DNA of 64,000 bases from Absidia repens (GCA_002105175.1 MCGE01000003.1:496001-560000); one strand, 5' to 3'; counted from the first letter of the stretch, positions 1 to 13,307 are shown. Notes: generated by a model from the sequence alone, not told the origin. A program made the numbers and translations.

Positions 1-800
1 GGATCTGAAACCTTCCATTAGATAGTTTTTTTAGAGCCTTCATTAGCTTAGTTTGTCCATTGTTTGTATCTATATCTGAATAAAATATGGCTCTTTTTGC
101 CTGCGCCAATGAAAAATGCCCCATGTCTCTCATGATTTGTTTTCTAAAATGGATCCTTTTTCCTGTTGCTTCAATAAGAGGATCATCCCCTGGAGTTTCT
201 CCTGCCTGTGCGATACTGTATAGTGTATAGACCATTTACATTTTTTACTTTAGTTTAGTGTTTGCTATTCTTCAAATTCCACATTAATTTCCCTCAATCA
301 TCCTGGAATAGATCTTTTCATCAAATCCATTCCCCCGGCCTTTAGTTTTAATATCTATTAGTATTTACCAATATACTTCAATAAAATGTCTCCCTTTTCA
401 CTACTTCTGACACACCGTATGGTGAACAATGTATCTATTAAAATTTTGTTTTTTGAGTGTTCTATTATGCACTTGCTTTCTAGTTTACCCACCATGACCA
501 CTTTTTTCCTCGTTATATATAAGTCCAAGGAATTAGTTGGCAATATCAGATTATTTACTATCAAAGATAGCCATATTCGTACTCGACTAGTCATGCATAT
601 GAAGCTAAGGTGTGATGTGCATATGGCTGCCGCTATAAAACATTTTACACCTCTTTCTAGCCTATCTATAACTACCCTGATACCTAACGGCTGGTCTTCA
701 CAGTTCTAAGTCACTTAAAATGAAACGTGGCCCTTTCCTCGCTCTATCGTTCATATTTATCAACTCGGGATGTACCTACCGCCAGAGTAGCGTTTTTTTG
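1..800 (+). repeat. Dispersed repeat family 1, copy truncated by window edge
   Basis: The segment matches, in order, the copies at 13.98-14.89 kb and 52.4-53.3 kb: a stretch ending in a GAATAAAATATGG-type motif (about 78-93), a 'CAATAAAATG' motif near 380, and a distal part with 'GATACCTAACGGCTGG' (about 680-695) and 'AATGAAACGTGGCCC' (about 719-733). The conserved GGGGAAACCC core would lie just left of the window. Short open frames here do not correspond to a recognisable protein. Boundaries are approximate. Confidence 0.7.
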
Positions 801-875
801 GACGGAACATGGGCCTCCAACATTCGTTCGGAATTTAGAGGTACCTCTTTTTGCCATATATGGATTTGGAGGTTA

Positions 876-1802
876 TGGTGCGGCTTATTTATATTGTCAA
901 ATTTTAGACATGATCCTAGAAAGCTGATGGTTTTTTGAAAAATGGCCACCTCAAAAAAACAACGAATAAACATGATAATTCAGGCCTTTAAGAACAAAGC
1001 GTGTCCATCAGTTTGTTTGTTTTTTATAGAAAAAGAAAAAGTTATCAGTCTTCGAAAAAAGAAGACTTTGGCTTGCTGGTCTAGGATTTGAAACGTATCT
1101 GATGTACTAAAAAGGAAAATGATATGTGCATTTATTTTGTAAATCACCACGAAAACTGTAAAATATTATACCGAAAACAAGGTAAAAATTTTACCCCTGG
1201 AAACCAGGTCCTGTTTTTTGCTCGTTCCCGCTCAGATATCAAGGGTAGTTAGTAGATGTAGATGTAGATATAGATCGTAAGACTTGCAAACGAAGATTAG
1301 TTTATGTATTTGTATTTGTATTTATTATTTGTACACTAAAAAGTACCATCCTTTCTTTTTTTTTTTTTTTGCTGTTGTACGCACAGACACACACACACCC
1401 GTTTTTTCTCTGCTTATAATAAGCCCATGTTTATACATTTGGTAAGACAATCAAACAATGAGAAAAAATAATGATAGAAAAAGACAAGACAAGGTTTATT
1501 CAGTAGTAGTTATAATGACAACCAATACTAAACTAAGATGAAGGCTAATCTAATAGTGGTCCCAAATTGTGAATCCAAAATGAAAGGGTTTCCCCATGCA
1601 CCTCGTAATACCTGAGCTGAAAACCCTTCTAAACTAGTCTGACACTAATCCTTGCTGAACATCACCTCATTGAGATCAATGAAATGGCGGTGACTAGAGG
1701 AAAAAAAAAAAAAAAAGAAAGAAGAAAGGAAGGAGAAAAAAAAAAGACTTTAAAAGGCATTTTTCAAACTGAAAATTTGACATTTATAAGTGAGCCGCAC
1801 CA
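876..1802 (-). mobile_element. MITE-like element A with TIRs and TA target-site duplication
   Basis: The left end reads TGGTGCGGCTTATTTATA and the right end is its imperfect reverse complement (ending GTGAGCCGCACCA). Both ends are flanked by TA (874-875 and 1803-1804), the duplication typical of Tc1/mariner-type insertion. No transposase frame is visible, so it is non-autonomous. It carries the family core in minus orientation at 1571-1600 and is an inverted copy of the element at 2060-2933. Confidence 0.75.
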
Positions 1803-1804
1803 TA

Positions 1805-2057
1805 TGGGTATCACATGAATGAGAGAGAAGTAGGGAAAGTATATGTATATTGGAAGATATGTAAAAAAAAAAAAATGGAATAGAGGTCATGGAATAACTG
1901 GAAAAAAAGAAGGGGCAAAGATAACGGTATTATCATGTGCTGGAGTTGGTGATTGGAAACGAAAGTTCGTAATTTGGAGGTAGCTCCAATCCATATATGG
2001 CAAAATGATGTACTTTTAAACTACAGCGAATTTTGGAGGGGAGTTGGTGATAGGAGG
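1805..2057. other. Spacer between inverted elements A and B
   Basis: No gene is visible. It holds a small hairpin (TTGGAG-GTAG-CTCCAA, about 1974-1989) and the palindrome CCATATATGG at 1991-2000, which is also present in the left flank of element A at 854-863 in a matching but inverted context. Confidence 0.6.
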
Positions 2058-2059
2058 TA

Positions 2060-2933
2060 TGGTGCGACTCCCTTATAATGTCAAATTTTCAATTGTGTGA
2101 TTGCAATCGCCGTTTGAATATGCCTTTTAAGGCCCTTTTTTTTTTTTCCTCCTTCCTTTCTTTTTTTTTTTTTTTTTTCTTTCTCAAATCACCGCCATTT
2201 CATTGATCTCAATGCGGTGATGTTCAGCAAGGATTAGTGTCAGACTAGTTTAGAAGGGTTTTCAGCTCAGGTATTACGAGGTGCATGGGGAAACCCTTTC
2301 ATTTTGGATTCACAATTTGGGACCACTATTAGATTAGCCTTCATCTTAGTTTAGTATTGGTTGTCATTATAACTACTACTGAATAAACCTTGTCTTGTCT
2401 TTTTCTATCATTATTTTTTCTCATTGTTTGATTGTCTTAACAAATGTATAAACATGGGATTATTATAAGCAGAAACATACAAACGGGTGTGTGTCCGTAC
2501 AACAACAAAAAATAGAAGGGATCGCACTTTTTATTGTACAAATAATAAATAAAAATACATAAACTAATCTTCGTTTGCAAGTCTTACAATCTACATCTAC
2601 ATCTACATCTACCAACTACGCTTGATATGGGAGCGGGAACAAGCAAAAAACAGGACCTTGTTTTCTGTATAATATTTTACAGTTTTCGCGGTGTTTTACA
2701 AAATAAATGCACATATCATTTTCCGTTTTAGTACATCAGATACGTTTCAAATTCTAGGCCAGCCAGCCAAAGTCTTCTTTTTTATAAAAAAAAAAAACTG
2801 ATGGACACGTTTTGTTCTTAAAGGTCTGAATTATCATGTTTATACATTGTATTTTTGAGGTGACCATTTTTTAAAAAACCATCAGCTTTCTAGGATCATG
2901 CCTAGTATTTGACATTATAATTGAGCCACACCA
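2060..2933 (+). mobile_element. MITE-like element B with TIRs and TA target-site duplication
   Basis: It begins TGGTGCGACTCCCTTATAA and ends with the imperfect inverse (TTGAGCCACACCA), flanked by TA at 2058-2059 and 2934-2935. Internal sequence aligns with element A in reverse orientation over nearly its whole length, including the core at 2283-2311. No transposase is encoded. Confidence 0.75.
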
Positions 2934-3098
2934 TACAAACATTTCTCCCCGCTCCCCCCCCCCATTGACGTCCGCCCCATCCACAAATGTTCCTTGTTTA
3001 ATTCCACTCTTTTTTTATTTTTCACAAATCCCATTTTCAAGTCCCCGTAATGTTTATATTGGTCACCACCATGTAATAGCAATAACAATATCAATAGC

Positions 3099-3158
<60 letters not shown>
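3099..3158. repeat. (AAT)n microsatellite
   Basis: About 20 uninterrupted AAT units lie just downstream of the chromatin remodeller's stop codon, followed by a few imperfect units to about 3170. Confidence 0.95.
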
Positions 3159-3160
<2 letters not shown>

Positions 3161-3252
3161 TAATAATAAACAAATGCTGTTTTATTGACTAAAAAAAGGT
3201 TGATCGTTGATCGTATAATACAATACTATGTTCTAAAGTTTCAGGTTTCATG

Positions 3253-6200
3253 CTACTGCATTTGATGTTGATGTGAACGTTGTTGTTGCGAGTGTGGTGG
3301 AGGTTGTAACTGTTGTTGGTACAATTGTGGTGCTATGTGTAGTTGTTGGGATGCCACTGGACGTTCTGAAGGCTGTTGTTGCTGTATCGCGTGCGGTGTT
3401 AGTAACCATGGTTGATGTGTCAGGTGTGGTGGAATAGTTGCAGACGTATTATGATGGAAAACTTCAGATGATCCTGCACTTTGTCCCTGGTACAACTGTT
3501 TGAATCGAGGGTGTTCCAGTCGATGCTGTGGCGTTTGTGAAAGCCGGTTTGGTTGCACTGGAGAGGGAGGACGATGGCTTTGTTGCACTGGAGAGGGAGG
3601 ACGATGACTTTGTTGCACTAGAGGAGGAGGGTAATTTTGTTGCACTAGAGGAGGAGGAGGAGGAGGAGGATAGTTTTGTTGCGCTGCACGGGTTGGGGGA
3701 CAGCTTTGTTGCATTGGAGGGGAGCGGTCATAACTTTGTTGCACATGAAGGTATGTTTGCAGCAGCCGAGGGTCAGTTTGTAGTTGATGATATAATGGAA
3801 TTTGTTGCGTTTGCATTTGTTGTTGTTGCAAGTTATAATGAGGCGCCGGTAGGGGCTGCGATAGTTGAGGTTGTGGCTGAGGTTGTGGTCGCGATTGCGA
3901 TTGTGGCGCATTCGTTTGATACGGAGGCGATGAGGATGCTAGTTCACGTTGCATTGAAGAATGAGGGTGTGGTGGTGGTGCATAATATTGTTGATGTAAG
4001 ACATGTGGATGCACAGGATTATGTAGGTACACCGGTGCATGTTCAATCAAAATAGGGCGTGGAGTGGGCATCTGGGATGGTGAGAGTTGTGAACTATACG
4101 CTCCATTAGCTTGGCGCTGATGAGGAAGCAATGGGTTTGAAGTCTGGCTGGTATGCCGTGGGTCAACTGAGGTGGAAGTGATATCGTTAGAAGTGACTTT
4201 CGGGAGCCCATTTTTGCCGTATTTGTCAACTTTGCCGTCTTCATAGTCCTCATCCTTTTCAGGTTGATTGAATTCTTCGTCAGAGTTGTCTTCATTGTCA
4301 ATGGCTAAGTCAAGATCAATTTCGTTAGTGTCACCGTTCTTGTTGTTTCCAGTGGACCCTTTCGACGGTCCCTCTTTTCTTGATTTGATTTCGGCATAAG
4401 ACTAGATAAAAAAAAGTTTGTTTCAATATAGGCATAGCCATAAAGGTACTCATATATATATAACACTACTTACGACTGCTTTCCTCTTCCTTGCACCACG
4501 ACCCAAGTTTTCAGCTGCGTGACGAGATTCATTTTCGGCAATCCTTTGATTTTCTTCCAAGAGTTTTTCCCAAATATCCTGGTCTTGTTGTTCATTGTTC
4601 CCCTCGGCTTTTTCGTTGCTACCGTCGTTGTTTGTTGCGGTTCCCGCTCGTTCACCGGTTTGCCAAATTTTCGCAAAAGAGAATGACATATTTCCAATCC
4701 CAGGTTCATCTTTCTTTTCATCAATAGCATCAATTTCTTCCGATGGGCCGGTGTCGGTGGAAAATATAGCTTCCCGGTCCAGAAGGTTGTCCACGTCCGC
4801 AGCTTTGTAAGTGATGTTGGTTTCTGCATCATTATCCTCATCGAATAGAGCCTTCAAACCAAATTTGAGAATAGATTCCACATCTTCTGATTCCAGATCT
4901 TCATCATCCATCTTGTCCACCACCAGGTGATCCAGCACCATCTTCTTTTTGCTTTTTTCCAGAATACGCTCTTCCACAGAAAGACGTGTCATTAGACGTA
5001 AGATCAAAACAGGTTTTTTTTGACCGAAGCGATGTGCACGACTAATTGCTTGGAGATCTGCATGTGGGTTGAAGTCCGAATCATAAATAATCACGGTATC
5101 AGCAGTTGCCAAGTTGATGCCTACACCACCAGCACGTGTTGTCAGCAGAAACACATTCACATCAGAATCAGCGGCATTGAATTTGTCGATGCAAGTCACC
5201 CGATCCACTTGACTAGTACTACCATCCACCCGCACAAGTTTGACACCAGCGCCAACCAAGTAGTCCTCTAATACGTCCAAAGCAATCGCCATGGTTGAGA
5301 AAATGAGCACCCGGTGACCATGAACAAAGAGTTTCGGCAGTAACATATGAAGTAGCTTGAGTTTTCCGCAGGCATCCACCATTGCTTGTTGCGTGTCAGC
5401 TGCATTTTTTTGAATTACTTCAACGCCATGAATGAGGTAGGGATGGTTGAGAATTTTTCGCAGTGACATAAGGATATTGTTGTAATTTTGTTTCCCAGGT
5501 TTTCCGCCGTTATCAACATGTTCACCACCCTTAGATTGTGTCTGTAGTAGTTGCGCCATTATTTTGCTGCCTTTCATCAGATAGTCCTTGTAAAGTTCCT
5601 TTTGCAGACGCGTCATAGAGAGTGGTACAATGAGTTCCTTCTTTGGCGGTAAGTCCTTTAGCACTATATCTTTTGTTCGCCGAAGGAAGTAAGGTTTCAG
5701 TTTTCGGTGGAGTTCCTGCACGGTTTGGTGGTTGAGATCTGAATAATAGTTTGTAATGTCGTGTGTATCATTAAAGTTTGGTGGATCCACAAAGTTCATA
5801 ATGTTGATAAGTTCGCCCATGTTGTTTTGTAAAGGTGTACCTAATGATATATCCCCACAAAAAAATGAATAAAAATAAAATGAGTGTGGTGTTCAAATAG
5901 CATACATCCTTCTGTTTCTACAATTTCGTACCGGTCATTAATATCCTGTTGTCCGTCTTGATCTGCGAAAGACGATTGAAAAGCAGACTTTCATTGTTTT
6001 TCAATCTTTGCGCTTCATCCACCACAATGTAAGGCCATAACTTCACTCCGGAGAATTCACCCAAATCTGATAATGCTGATTCGTAAGTCATCACTACCAC
6101 ATGGCATGAGATTTGATTTTCACCGCGGCCATGCCTGAATATTTCGTGTTTCTTGGCCAGAGCTCTCCCTTTCTTGGATCCAAAATAAGGAGCTACCACC

Positions 6201-8918
6201 AAATCTGGAGCCCATTTGTTGAATTCCCGTATCCAATTTGTTGCTGTGCTGTTAGGAACCACAATGAGGAAAGGATAAACGTTGTATTTGTTGAAGAGGA
6301 CATCCAAGAATGTAACCACTTGGATCGTTTTCCCTAATGATAAACAATTTAGTACATTATTTGCCTGTGAAGTAGATATCAAAAGATTTGAAAACTTACC
6401 GAGGCCCATATCATCAGCCAGAATACAAGGTTGTTTGCGTTCCCATTGATATTGAAACCAACTAAATGTATGATTAAAGATTCGTAGGACTAGTTAGTAA
6501 AATGCTTTTCTCTTCTTCTTCATTTTGTAAACTTACTTTAAACCATCTAGTTGATGTGGTAATAGTGTTCCATTGGCAACATAAGAAGGCTGGGTCTTAA
6601 ATTCACGGAATTTTCCAAAATCAACAGGGCGCAGTTTTGATCGAGCTTTTTCGATGCGTTTCGTCATATTGGTTGGAGAGTTGATTTTGTCTATCATGTG
6701 GTAATATCGTAAAGCTTCAAGATAAGGAGCTTTGAGTTCAGGTTCAAATGGCGGCGTATCCCAACAAACTAACAATTGATAATAGATGATAACAAAAAAA
6801 TGAAGACTATGATTAGTACCTATTTCGTTTCAAATATTCATTGTCCTATGCTTGATTCACCTTCATCATAAGGTCTTCCATGGAACTTGGCATACACTTT
6901 TTTGATTCGTCCAGAGCCTGTTTTTTCCACATCCAAGATACGGTCAATGGATTTGAACGACAAAGGTACTACATCATCCATCAGGCCTGGCTGTTGTCCC
7001 GCATATTTCTGTAGAAAATTTTGGTATTTCACCGTAACACCATCAAGCCATGATGCAGGTACCCAATCCAGGTGTCGGTAAGAGAAACCTTCCCACTTGA
7101 CGAGAAAAACGTATTGATTTGTTGCTGTTGATGGATCAAGTGCCACATGGTTGGTTATGTCATCCAATGGAGAAGGAGGAGGAAGATCGTCTTTGTCGTA
7201 GCGGTCCAGATCCGTTGCATTGAGAGTAGGCAAAGATGTGTGGGTTGGTTCATGTTCAGTATCTGCGCGTCGCCAAGTAAGGATATGTTCGACTTTGCGT
7301 CCCCGAAAATGGTCACAGGTTGAGCATAGATGTTTGATCCAACTTCGTCTGATTGCTTTTTGGTCGATTGAAGCTGTGTCATCGTCGATGTTTTCGTCAT
7401 TATCCCTGTTACCGTTCTTTTCCTTCCAACTTCTTGGGATACAGTCCGTACATAAGGCCCGACCACAATTTTTACATCTAAGGAGGAGACAGCCATCATC
7501 GTTGGTTTCGGTGGGTACAAATTGCTTTCGGCATTTTTCGCAATCCCCTAGCTTTAGTGAATCTGGTTTTGAGGTTTTGTTGACACATTTCCTGCATATA
7601 TGATAGTTTGAGTGCTGTCGTTCTTCCAGGGTAACCGTATCCTTGACTATCAAGTTTTCGTCAACCACCGTAGTATCAGGAGTACCGGTCGTGTCAGGAG
7701 TGATCATTGTCGTTTCCGGAGTGGTCGCCATGTCATGAAGGGCAGGAGCAGGAGACACAGAAGATTTGTCTTTGTTTGAATTATACACAATACGTTTGAA
7801 GGCGCCATTGAGTTTACAACATGCAGGGTGGGTTGAGTTTGTACAGTATCGACAAGGAAGCAAGAGATTCGTATCAGCCAAATCCACCATTCCACCATCA
7901 GCCGAGAGCTTTTCACCATCATTATGGCAAGCACAACAGATATCAGTATGTCGGTTTCTGAGGGAAGCACTTATTGGCGTCATCTGTAAAGAGGTAGGCT
8001 TTTTCAATTTCTTCAGAGCAAGGGGTAGAGTTCTTTTAGTGCTGAGATCCGATCGCGCCTTTTTGCTGGGTGGTTTTGCTGAAGAAAGCTCGTCAAATTC
8101 GGCATCGCTGAGTAAAAAATTTTCGGTATTGTAGATTGCCCTTTGAGTTGTTGATTGTCTTTGAGGTTGGTGCCGAGTCTTGGATTCCGGTTCCACTGAG
8201 AGAGCATCACCGAGGCTTTGATCTCGCACATTCCTTTTCTTGAGGCGACGACGGATGGATATGTCTTCTGAATGAGATGAATCATCAGCCAAATCTTCGG
8301 TAATCAAAGCATCGTCACTATCTATCATGTCCTTGCTTGGTGGTATTCCTGAGCTTCGCAGTCGTTTTGTCATGCCCATTGATCTTGTTCTACGGCCAGT
8401 ACTGGGATGTAGTATATCTTCTGTTTCGATCGACGAACTATTTGTAGCACTTTCATCTTCTTGGAATTGGGCATATTCGAAAGCTTCGACAATAGAATAG
8501 TAATGGGGCCTTAACGAATTTGGGGCGACCTATCGATAAAAGGATAAAAAATAGCTTAGTAAAAGGTATAAGGCAAAATAAATGATAAATAGATTACCGT
8601 GGTAGTGCTTCCGTCTTTCCATTTCACTGTATAGAGAAGAGAGCCAGTATTGGAAATTAACTTGGATAGAATAGAATCCAAACCATTTCGGTAATCGGGG
8701 CCATATATTGCATCGCTTGCAGTGTTCGCTTTTAAAGCGGCATCGATTCTGGTGATTGTTGTTTTTGGTATCACGATTGCTTTGAGCGGACGCAAATCCT
8801 TCTGAAATAAAAAGCGAATATTTAGTAACCAGTGTCAATGAATCAAGTAATAAATTACCTTATCCAACAAAATCTTTTCCTTGAGAGTCAACTTTGCTTT
8901 TACAAAAGAAGTATCCAT
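3253..8918 (-). CDS. mit1: Mit1/CHD-type SNF2 chromatin remodelling ATPase
   Basis: ATP-dependent nucleosome remodeller of the CHD3/4-Mit1 type, expected in the nucleus in a deacetylase/silencing complex (family knowledge). Eight exons read by eye: 8859-8918, 8598-8801, 6861-8529, 6537-6768, 6400-6461, 5932-6333, 4474-5840, 3253-4401; together 1714 residues. Order of parts: N-terminal chromo-barrel-like segment (YTVKWKDGSTTTV, about 75-90); basic linker; Cys-rich PHD-like zinc region (CCACHNDGEK to CTDCIPRSW, about 285-480); chromodomain (FLVKWEGFSYRHLDWVP, about 565-595); SNF2 ATPase with DDMGLGKT, DEAQRLKN box and LMTGTPLQNN; helicase C domain (LIFSTM, TRAGGVGINL, RAHRFGQ). The last ~300 residues are Gln/Pro/His-rich low complexity. 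The PHD-like plus chromo order favours fungal Mit1 over a generic CHD, but the exact orthology is not proven. Confidence 0.88.
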
Positions 8919-9668
8919 AGATCAAACCAAATAATTAAAAGTTGCAAAAGAACAAAAAAGAAAATCAACAGAAATCAAATCAAATCGCGGTGTTTAAACA
9001 AATACTCGCGTTGCTGCCCGCGGCTGCCCGTGGCTGCCTAGGTAAAAATTTTCTTAAAGCGAAGTTCAGCTTCGTTTCAAAAAGTGTATTTTATATAAAG
9101 GCTGCGGTATTCGTCATTCACGAAAGACGTTTAGATCATAATATGAATTGTACACCAAGTCAATATTTTACAGTAAACAATTTTTATCGTTCCTTTATCC
9201 AGACTTTTTTTAACTTGAATACACATCAGCCCAATTCCATTTGAGCCCCAGCCTTAAAAAAATGTCTATAGTTGAGCACCCTTTCTCCTGCTCGTCCCCA
9301 TCTACAAATCTATACTCGGAGTATTTCTGGGTGGATGCCCATCATACGTTCATTTCCAAAGAAAAATTATAGGCATTCAGAAAGTGACGGTGTTTAGACA
9401 TTTTGGCGGGTGAGCCTTGGAAATTGAAATGATCCTAAGCAGGGCAATTTTCCAAAAATGGTCGACGATTAATATAAAATAGCGATCAAGTCTTACTGAT
9501 CCTCCTCTACAGAGTCGCTATAGAAAAATCTGAAAGCACCTGCCTTATTTATATCGCATTTGATTGTTAGACCATATAAAAAATTCTAACAGAGCAGATT
9601 ATAAAAGGGGATATGATGTATCTGATTAGGCCGACGAAAAATATGTGTAATACGAGGGACGAGCTAAT

Positions 9669-9703
<35 letters not shown>

Positions 9704-9774
9704 GAGAAGCATAAAAATTTTGATTGTCAAAGCACAAAAGGCGACAAAACTTTTATTTCATGAATAAAAAAAAC
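8919..9774. other. Intergenic upstream of remodeller; no gene seen
   Basis: No convincing coding sequence. It contains a subterminal-like motif (GAAATGATCCTA ... CCAAAAATGG, about 9427-9463) shared with 36.72-36.77 kb and with the ends of element A, and a 30-base poly(A) run at 9672-9701. Confidence 0.5.
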
Positions 9775-10700
9775 CATTGACGATGCACTGAGCGCGACGG
9801 TCGGGCCCCAAGGGGCTGCCCACCATAGTGCGAGGAGGCTTTAATCCCTTCCCATCAAAACCCACACTTTAATAAGCAAAAACTTTGACACCCAATAAAT
9901 CGAAAGATTTCCAAAGCTCCACTTGGAACATCTTTGACCTTGTACTATCCGTCCATTTCCTCCACTCACATCACCGTATCCATGTCGCTGTTACAATGTT
10001 GTTGGTTTTTTTGGCAACACATTTCCAGATAGACTGTAATTAGCATTTTACACACACACACACACACACCGGTTCTGTTTTTCCACACACATATGCCATG
10101 CCCATTCAGAGAGACAATGAAAGGCATAAAAGAGAATAATAATAAAAAGACAAGACATGTTTAATTCTGATATAGATGCAATATAAACTATGACAACTAA
10201 CGCCAAGTTGAGCTAATGACACTATTCTAAAATGAATGCTAATTTGATGACGGTCAAAGATCACGAATCCAAAATGGAAGGGTTTCCCCATGATGTTTGC
10301 ATTGCACTTTTCAAAAGGCCCCTGATTCAAGTTCTGACCACGAATCCAAGATCACTAAATCCACAGTTGAAGTTGAAGTTCTAAAAAAAAAGAAAGAAAG
10401 AGGAAGAAAAAAATAGGGCCACCAGAGAAATTAAATCCATGAGAGGCGGAGTGCGAATGGTTCAGTCATCTGTTTTTCGACCTTCTATTTTCACCACACA
10501 CAAAAAAAAAAGTACCCATTGACGACGCGCTGAGCACGACGGTCGGGCCCCAAGGGGCTGCCCACCAAAGTGCGAAATGGCGGAGGCTTTAATCCTATCC
10601 CATCGAAACCCACACTTTAATAAAAAACTGTGATACCCAGTAAATCGAAAGATTTCCAAACGCTCCAGCGGAGCGCCAGAGCGTTTATTCAATTAAATTG
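9775..10700 (-). repeat. Composite dispersed repeat family 2
   Basis: Two copies of a GC-richer module (GACGGTCGGGCCCCAAGGGG, about 9798-9817 and 10537-10556) flank a segment carrying the family core in minus orientation at 10265-10292. The right end, with CTCCAGCGGAGCGCCAGAGC (about 10664-10683), resembles those at 18.3 and 62.95 kb. No protein is encoded. Boundaries are approximate. Confidence 0.7.
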
Positions 10701-11201
10701 TTAAAGTCGCCGACCAACCAGTATGCCTTCCAGACAAGAGAAATGCTATCCAATATACAATTATCTATCAAAATAATGGAAAATAAAATTATGAATATTT
10801 TCATGCCTTTCCTTTAAATAGTGGTTTTTATTTTTTTTAATTTTTTGCATTTCAGGATATAATAAGAAATCAAATGCCCGCTCAACATGCCCTAAAGTAT
10901 ACTATCCATACGTAGCCTGGCACTGGTCCTCATTTTATCTATAAAAGGAACAATATGTTCCTGAATCACCTGAATCAAATCAAAAACATGGTAGCCAAAA
11001 CAACGATTCTTAAAAGCCACTAATGGTTTTTTCTGCAGTTATCTGAGATTGAATAAATTTCTTGTCCACCCAAGGTTTCAGCTGCCTGCTGGTAATTAAA
11101 AAAATAGAAAAATAGAAAAAACCAATTTTTTTAAATTTAAACCCCCATCAATTTTTTTTTTTTGTCATTCTTTTTTTCTTTTCAACTTTTCATATTTTAT
11201 A
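10701..11201. other. Upstream region of the amino-acid transporter gene
   Basis: AT-rich with pyrimidine-rich tracts close to the start codon, which is usual for fungal promoters. No gene or clear regulatory motif can be supported. Confidence 0.4.
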
Positions 11202-13307
11202 ATGAAACCTGATAGAAACAATAATAATGAATCGCCATCTCGACCAAGTATACCCCGTGGAAAGTCAACTATCACCATAGCTGACACAAAAGGCAAGGTA
11301 ACACCACCACCCTCAAGACCAGATTCTGGTATGATGCCCAATGCATTACAAGGCGATGAAGATGACCTTGATGGTTCCGTCAAGCCCGAGGTGAACGGCC
11401 GTCCACGACCTACCCGGCCCAAAATGTCCAGCAGGGCCACCTCTTTTGCTCAATCAGCTAAGCGTGCCTCCATGGGTGCTCGATCTTACTCCTCCTTCTC
11501 TTTGTATGCTAATTTTGCCGGTGAAGATCTGGATTCGGATGATGATGAAGAAGGGTATGGGCCACATCGTCGTCGTGTAGGTGCCCACGGTCCTAGGATA
11601 AACGAAGAAGATAAATTGGATGAAGAAGGAATAAATGAGCCGGAAATCGACAAGAAAGCACCCACTGCCTCCGTGGGTAAAGCTATGTTTATGTTCTTGA
11701 AGGCTTTTATTGCATCTGGTGTCCTATTTTTACCAAAAGCGTAAGTACAAAAAAAAAAAAATTGCTGTCGGATTGTATGTCCGATGCTATTTTTGAACCG
11801 ATACCCAATTTGCGCTAATTTGACATCTTGAAAAAAAAAAAAAAACATTACAGTTTTCAAAATGGTGGATTGGCCTTATCTATTGTATTGATGGTAATAA
11901 TTTCTGCTATTTGTCTGGTGGCATTTTTGCGTTTAGTAGCAACACATCAAGTGATTGGTGGAAGTTACGGATCAATGGGTGGTGTTCTGGTAAGTATAAT
12001 ATTTAGTCGGCGGTATTTGAAATATTTTCGATTTAAAAAAAATTCTTTGGCTAAAACCCCTTTCAATAGTATAATCAAGCTGTACGATTCACTGTCCTCT
12101 TCTTTATTATTATATCACAAATTGGCTTTGTCTCGTCTTACTTCATTTTTGCCTCTGGAAATTTCTACAGCGTTGCTAATGTTCTCTCGAATTGTCGGAA
12201 TCAAATTGCTGAAAAGTACTACATCTGGTTTCCGTTGATCATTTTAATCCCTTTGTCATTGATTCGCCATATTGCAAGACTCTCCTTTTGTGCTATCTTG
12301 GCTGATATTCTGATTTTGTTTGGTTTGGTGTGTATCATTTATTTTGCATCAGATCAATTGTATAACCACGGTGTGGGACCCAATATTACTGCAGTGAACT
12401 CGATGAACTTTGGCATGATGATTGGTACAGCTACTTTCTCCTTTGAAGGGATTGGCTTATGTAAGTGATATATAGAGAGGCGACCTATTTGTTTATTTTA
12501 AAGGTAGACAAATCTGATATTGAACCAAATTATGCACTTTATTTGTTTGCTTAGTGATTCCTATCGTCGAAGCGATGGAAAACCCCAAGAAGTTCCCTTT
12601 GGTGACCACCGTCGGATTACTGATTGTCACCGTCATCTATATTTTAATTGGTACAATATCATATCTTGCATATGGTGACACTATCCAAGCCGCTGTGATT
12701 TATAATTTTCCTGCGGACAGTCGACTCAACATTTCGGTAGAGCTCCTGTACTCTCTTGCGGTGATTTTGACGTAATATATCAATATACATCACAGCAAAT
12801 ACACTTTTCGCTCTCTTTACTGACTTGCCATTGCTAATTTTTTTATAGTATGCCCTTCATGTTGTTCCCAGCCCTCAAGATTATTGAAAATGGACTCTTT
12901 TATAAATTCCAGTCAGGTCGGAACAGCATTGCTGTAAAAATGTCCAAAAATTTTTACCGTATAGTGATCTCTACTGCTTGTGCAGCTCTGGCTTTCGGTA
13001 TTGGTGCTGATAATTTGGATAAGTTTGTTTCCTTAGGTAAGTACTCATCATCAAATTGAAATAAGAACTGAAGAAATGACGTGGCTGCTTTTTTTTTCTA
13101 GTGGGTTCGGTTGCCTGCGTGCCTTTATGTTTTATCTTTCCAGGTATGTTCCATCTGAAGATTGCCAAGAAACCCTGGGACAAGGCTGTTGATTGTTGTT
13201 TGATGATATGGGGTGTGGGCATCATGGTCTATACTCTTTATGTCACCATCAACTCCTTTATCCATCCTGTTGAATCTCCTGCTCAAACCCCATATTGTCC
13301 CGCTTAG
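11202..13307 (+). CDS. AVT3: Vacuolar amino acid transporter, AVT3/AVT4 type (AAAP family)
   Basis: Proton-linked amino-acid transporter of the AAAP/SLC36-related family; yeast relatives export neutral amino acids from the vacuole (family knowledge). Six exons: 11202-11740, 11854-11989, 12070-12460, 12555-12771, 12849-13036, 13102-13307; 558 residues. The first ~160 residues are a hydrophilic Ser/Asp/Glu-rich cytosolic tail. The transport domain then begins with the family signature KAFIASGVLFLPKAFQNGG (TM1) and continues with about ten more hydrophobic helices, including the conserved FEGIGLVIPIVEAM segment and a PFMLFPALKIIE stretch. The start is the first ATG in frame after a pyrimidine-rich leader. 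A poly(A) signal AATAAA lies at 13478-13483. It looks intact. Confidence 0.93.

Noticed and set aside
3528..4055. Long plus-strand open frame opposite the C-terminal end of the remodeller
   Set aside because: It is the mirror of Gln/Pro-rich low-complexity codons on the minus strand; its Val/Ala/Glu-rich translation matches no family.
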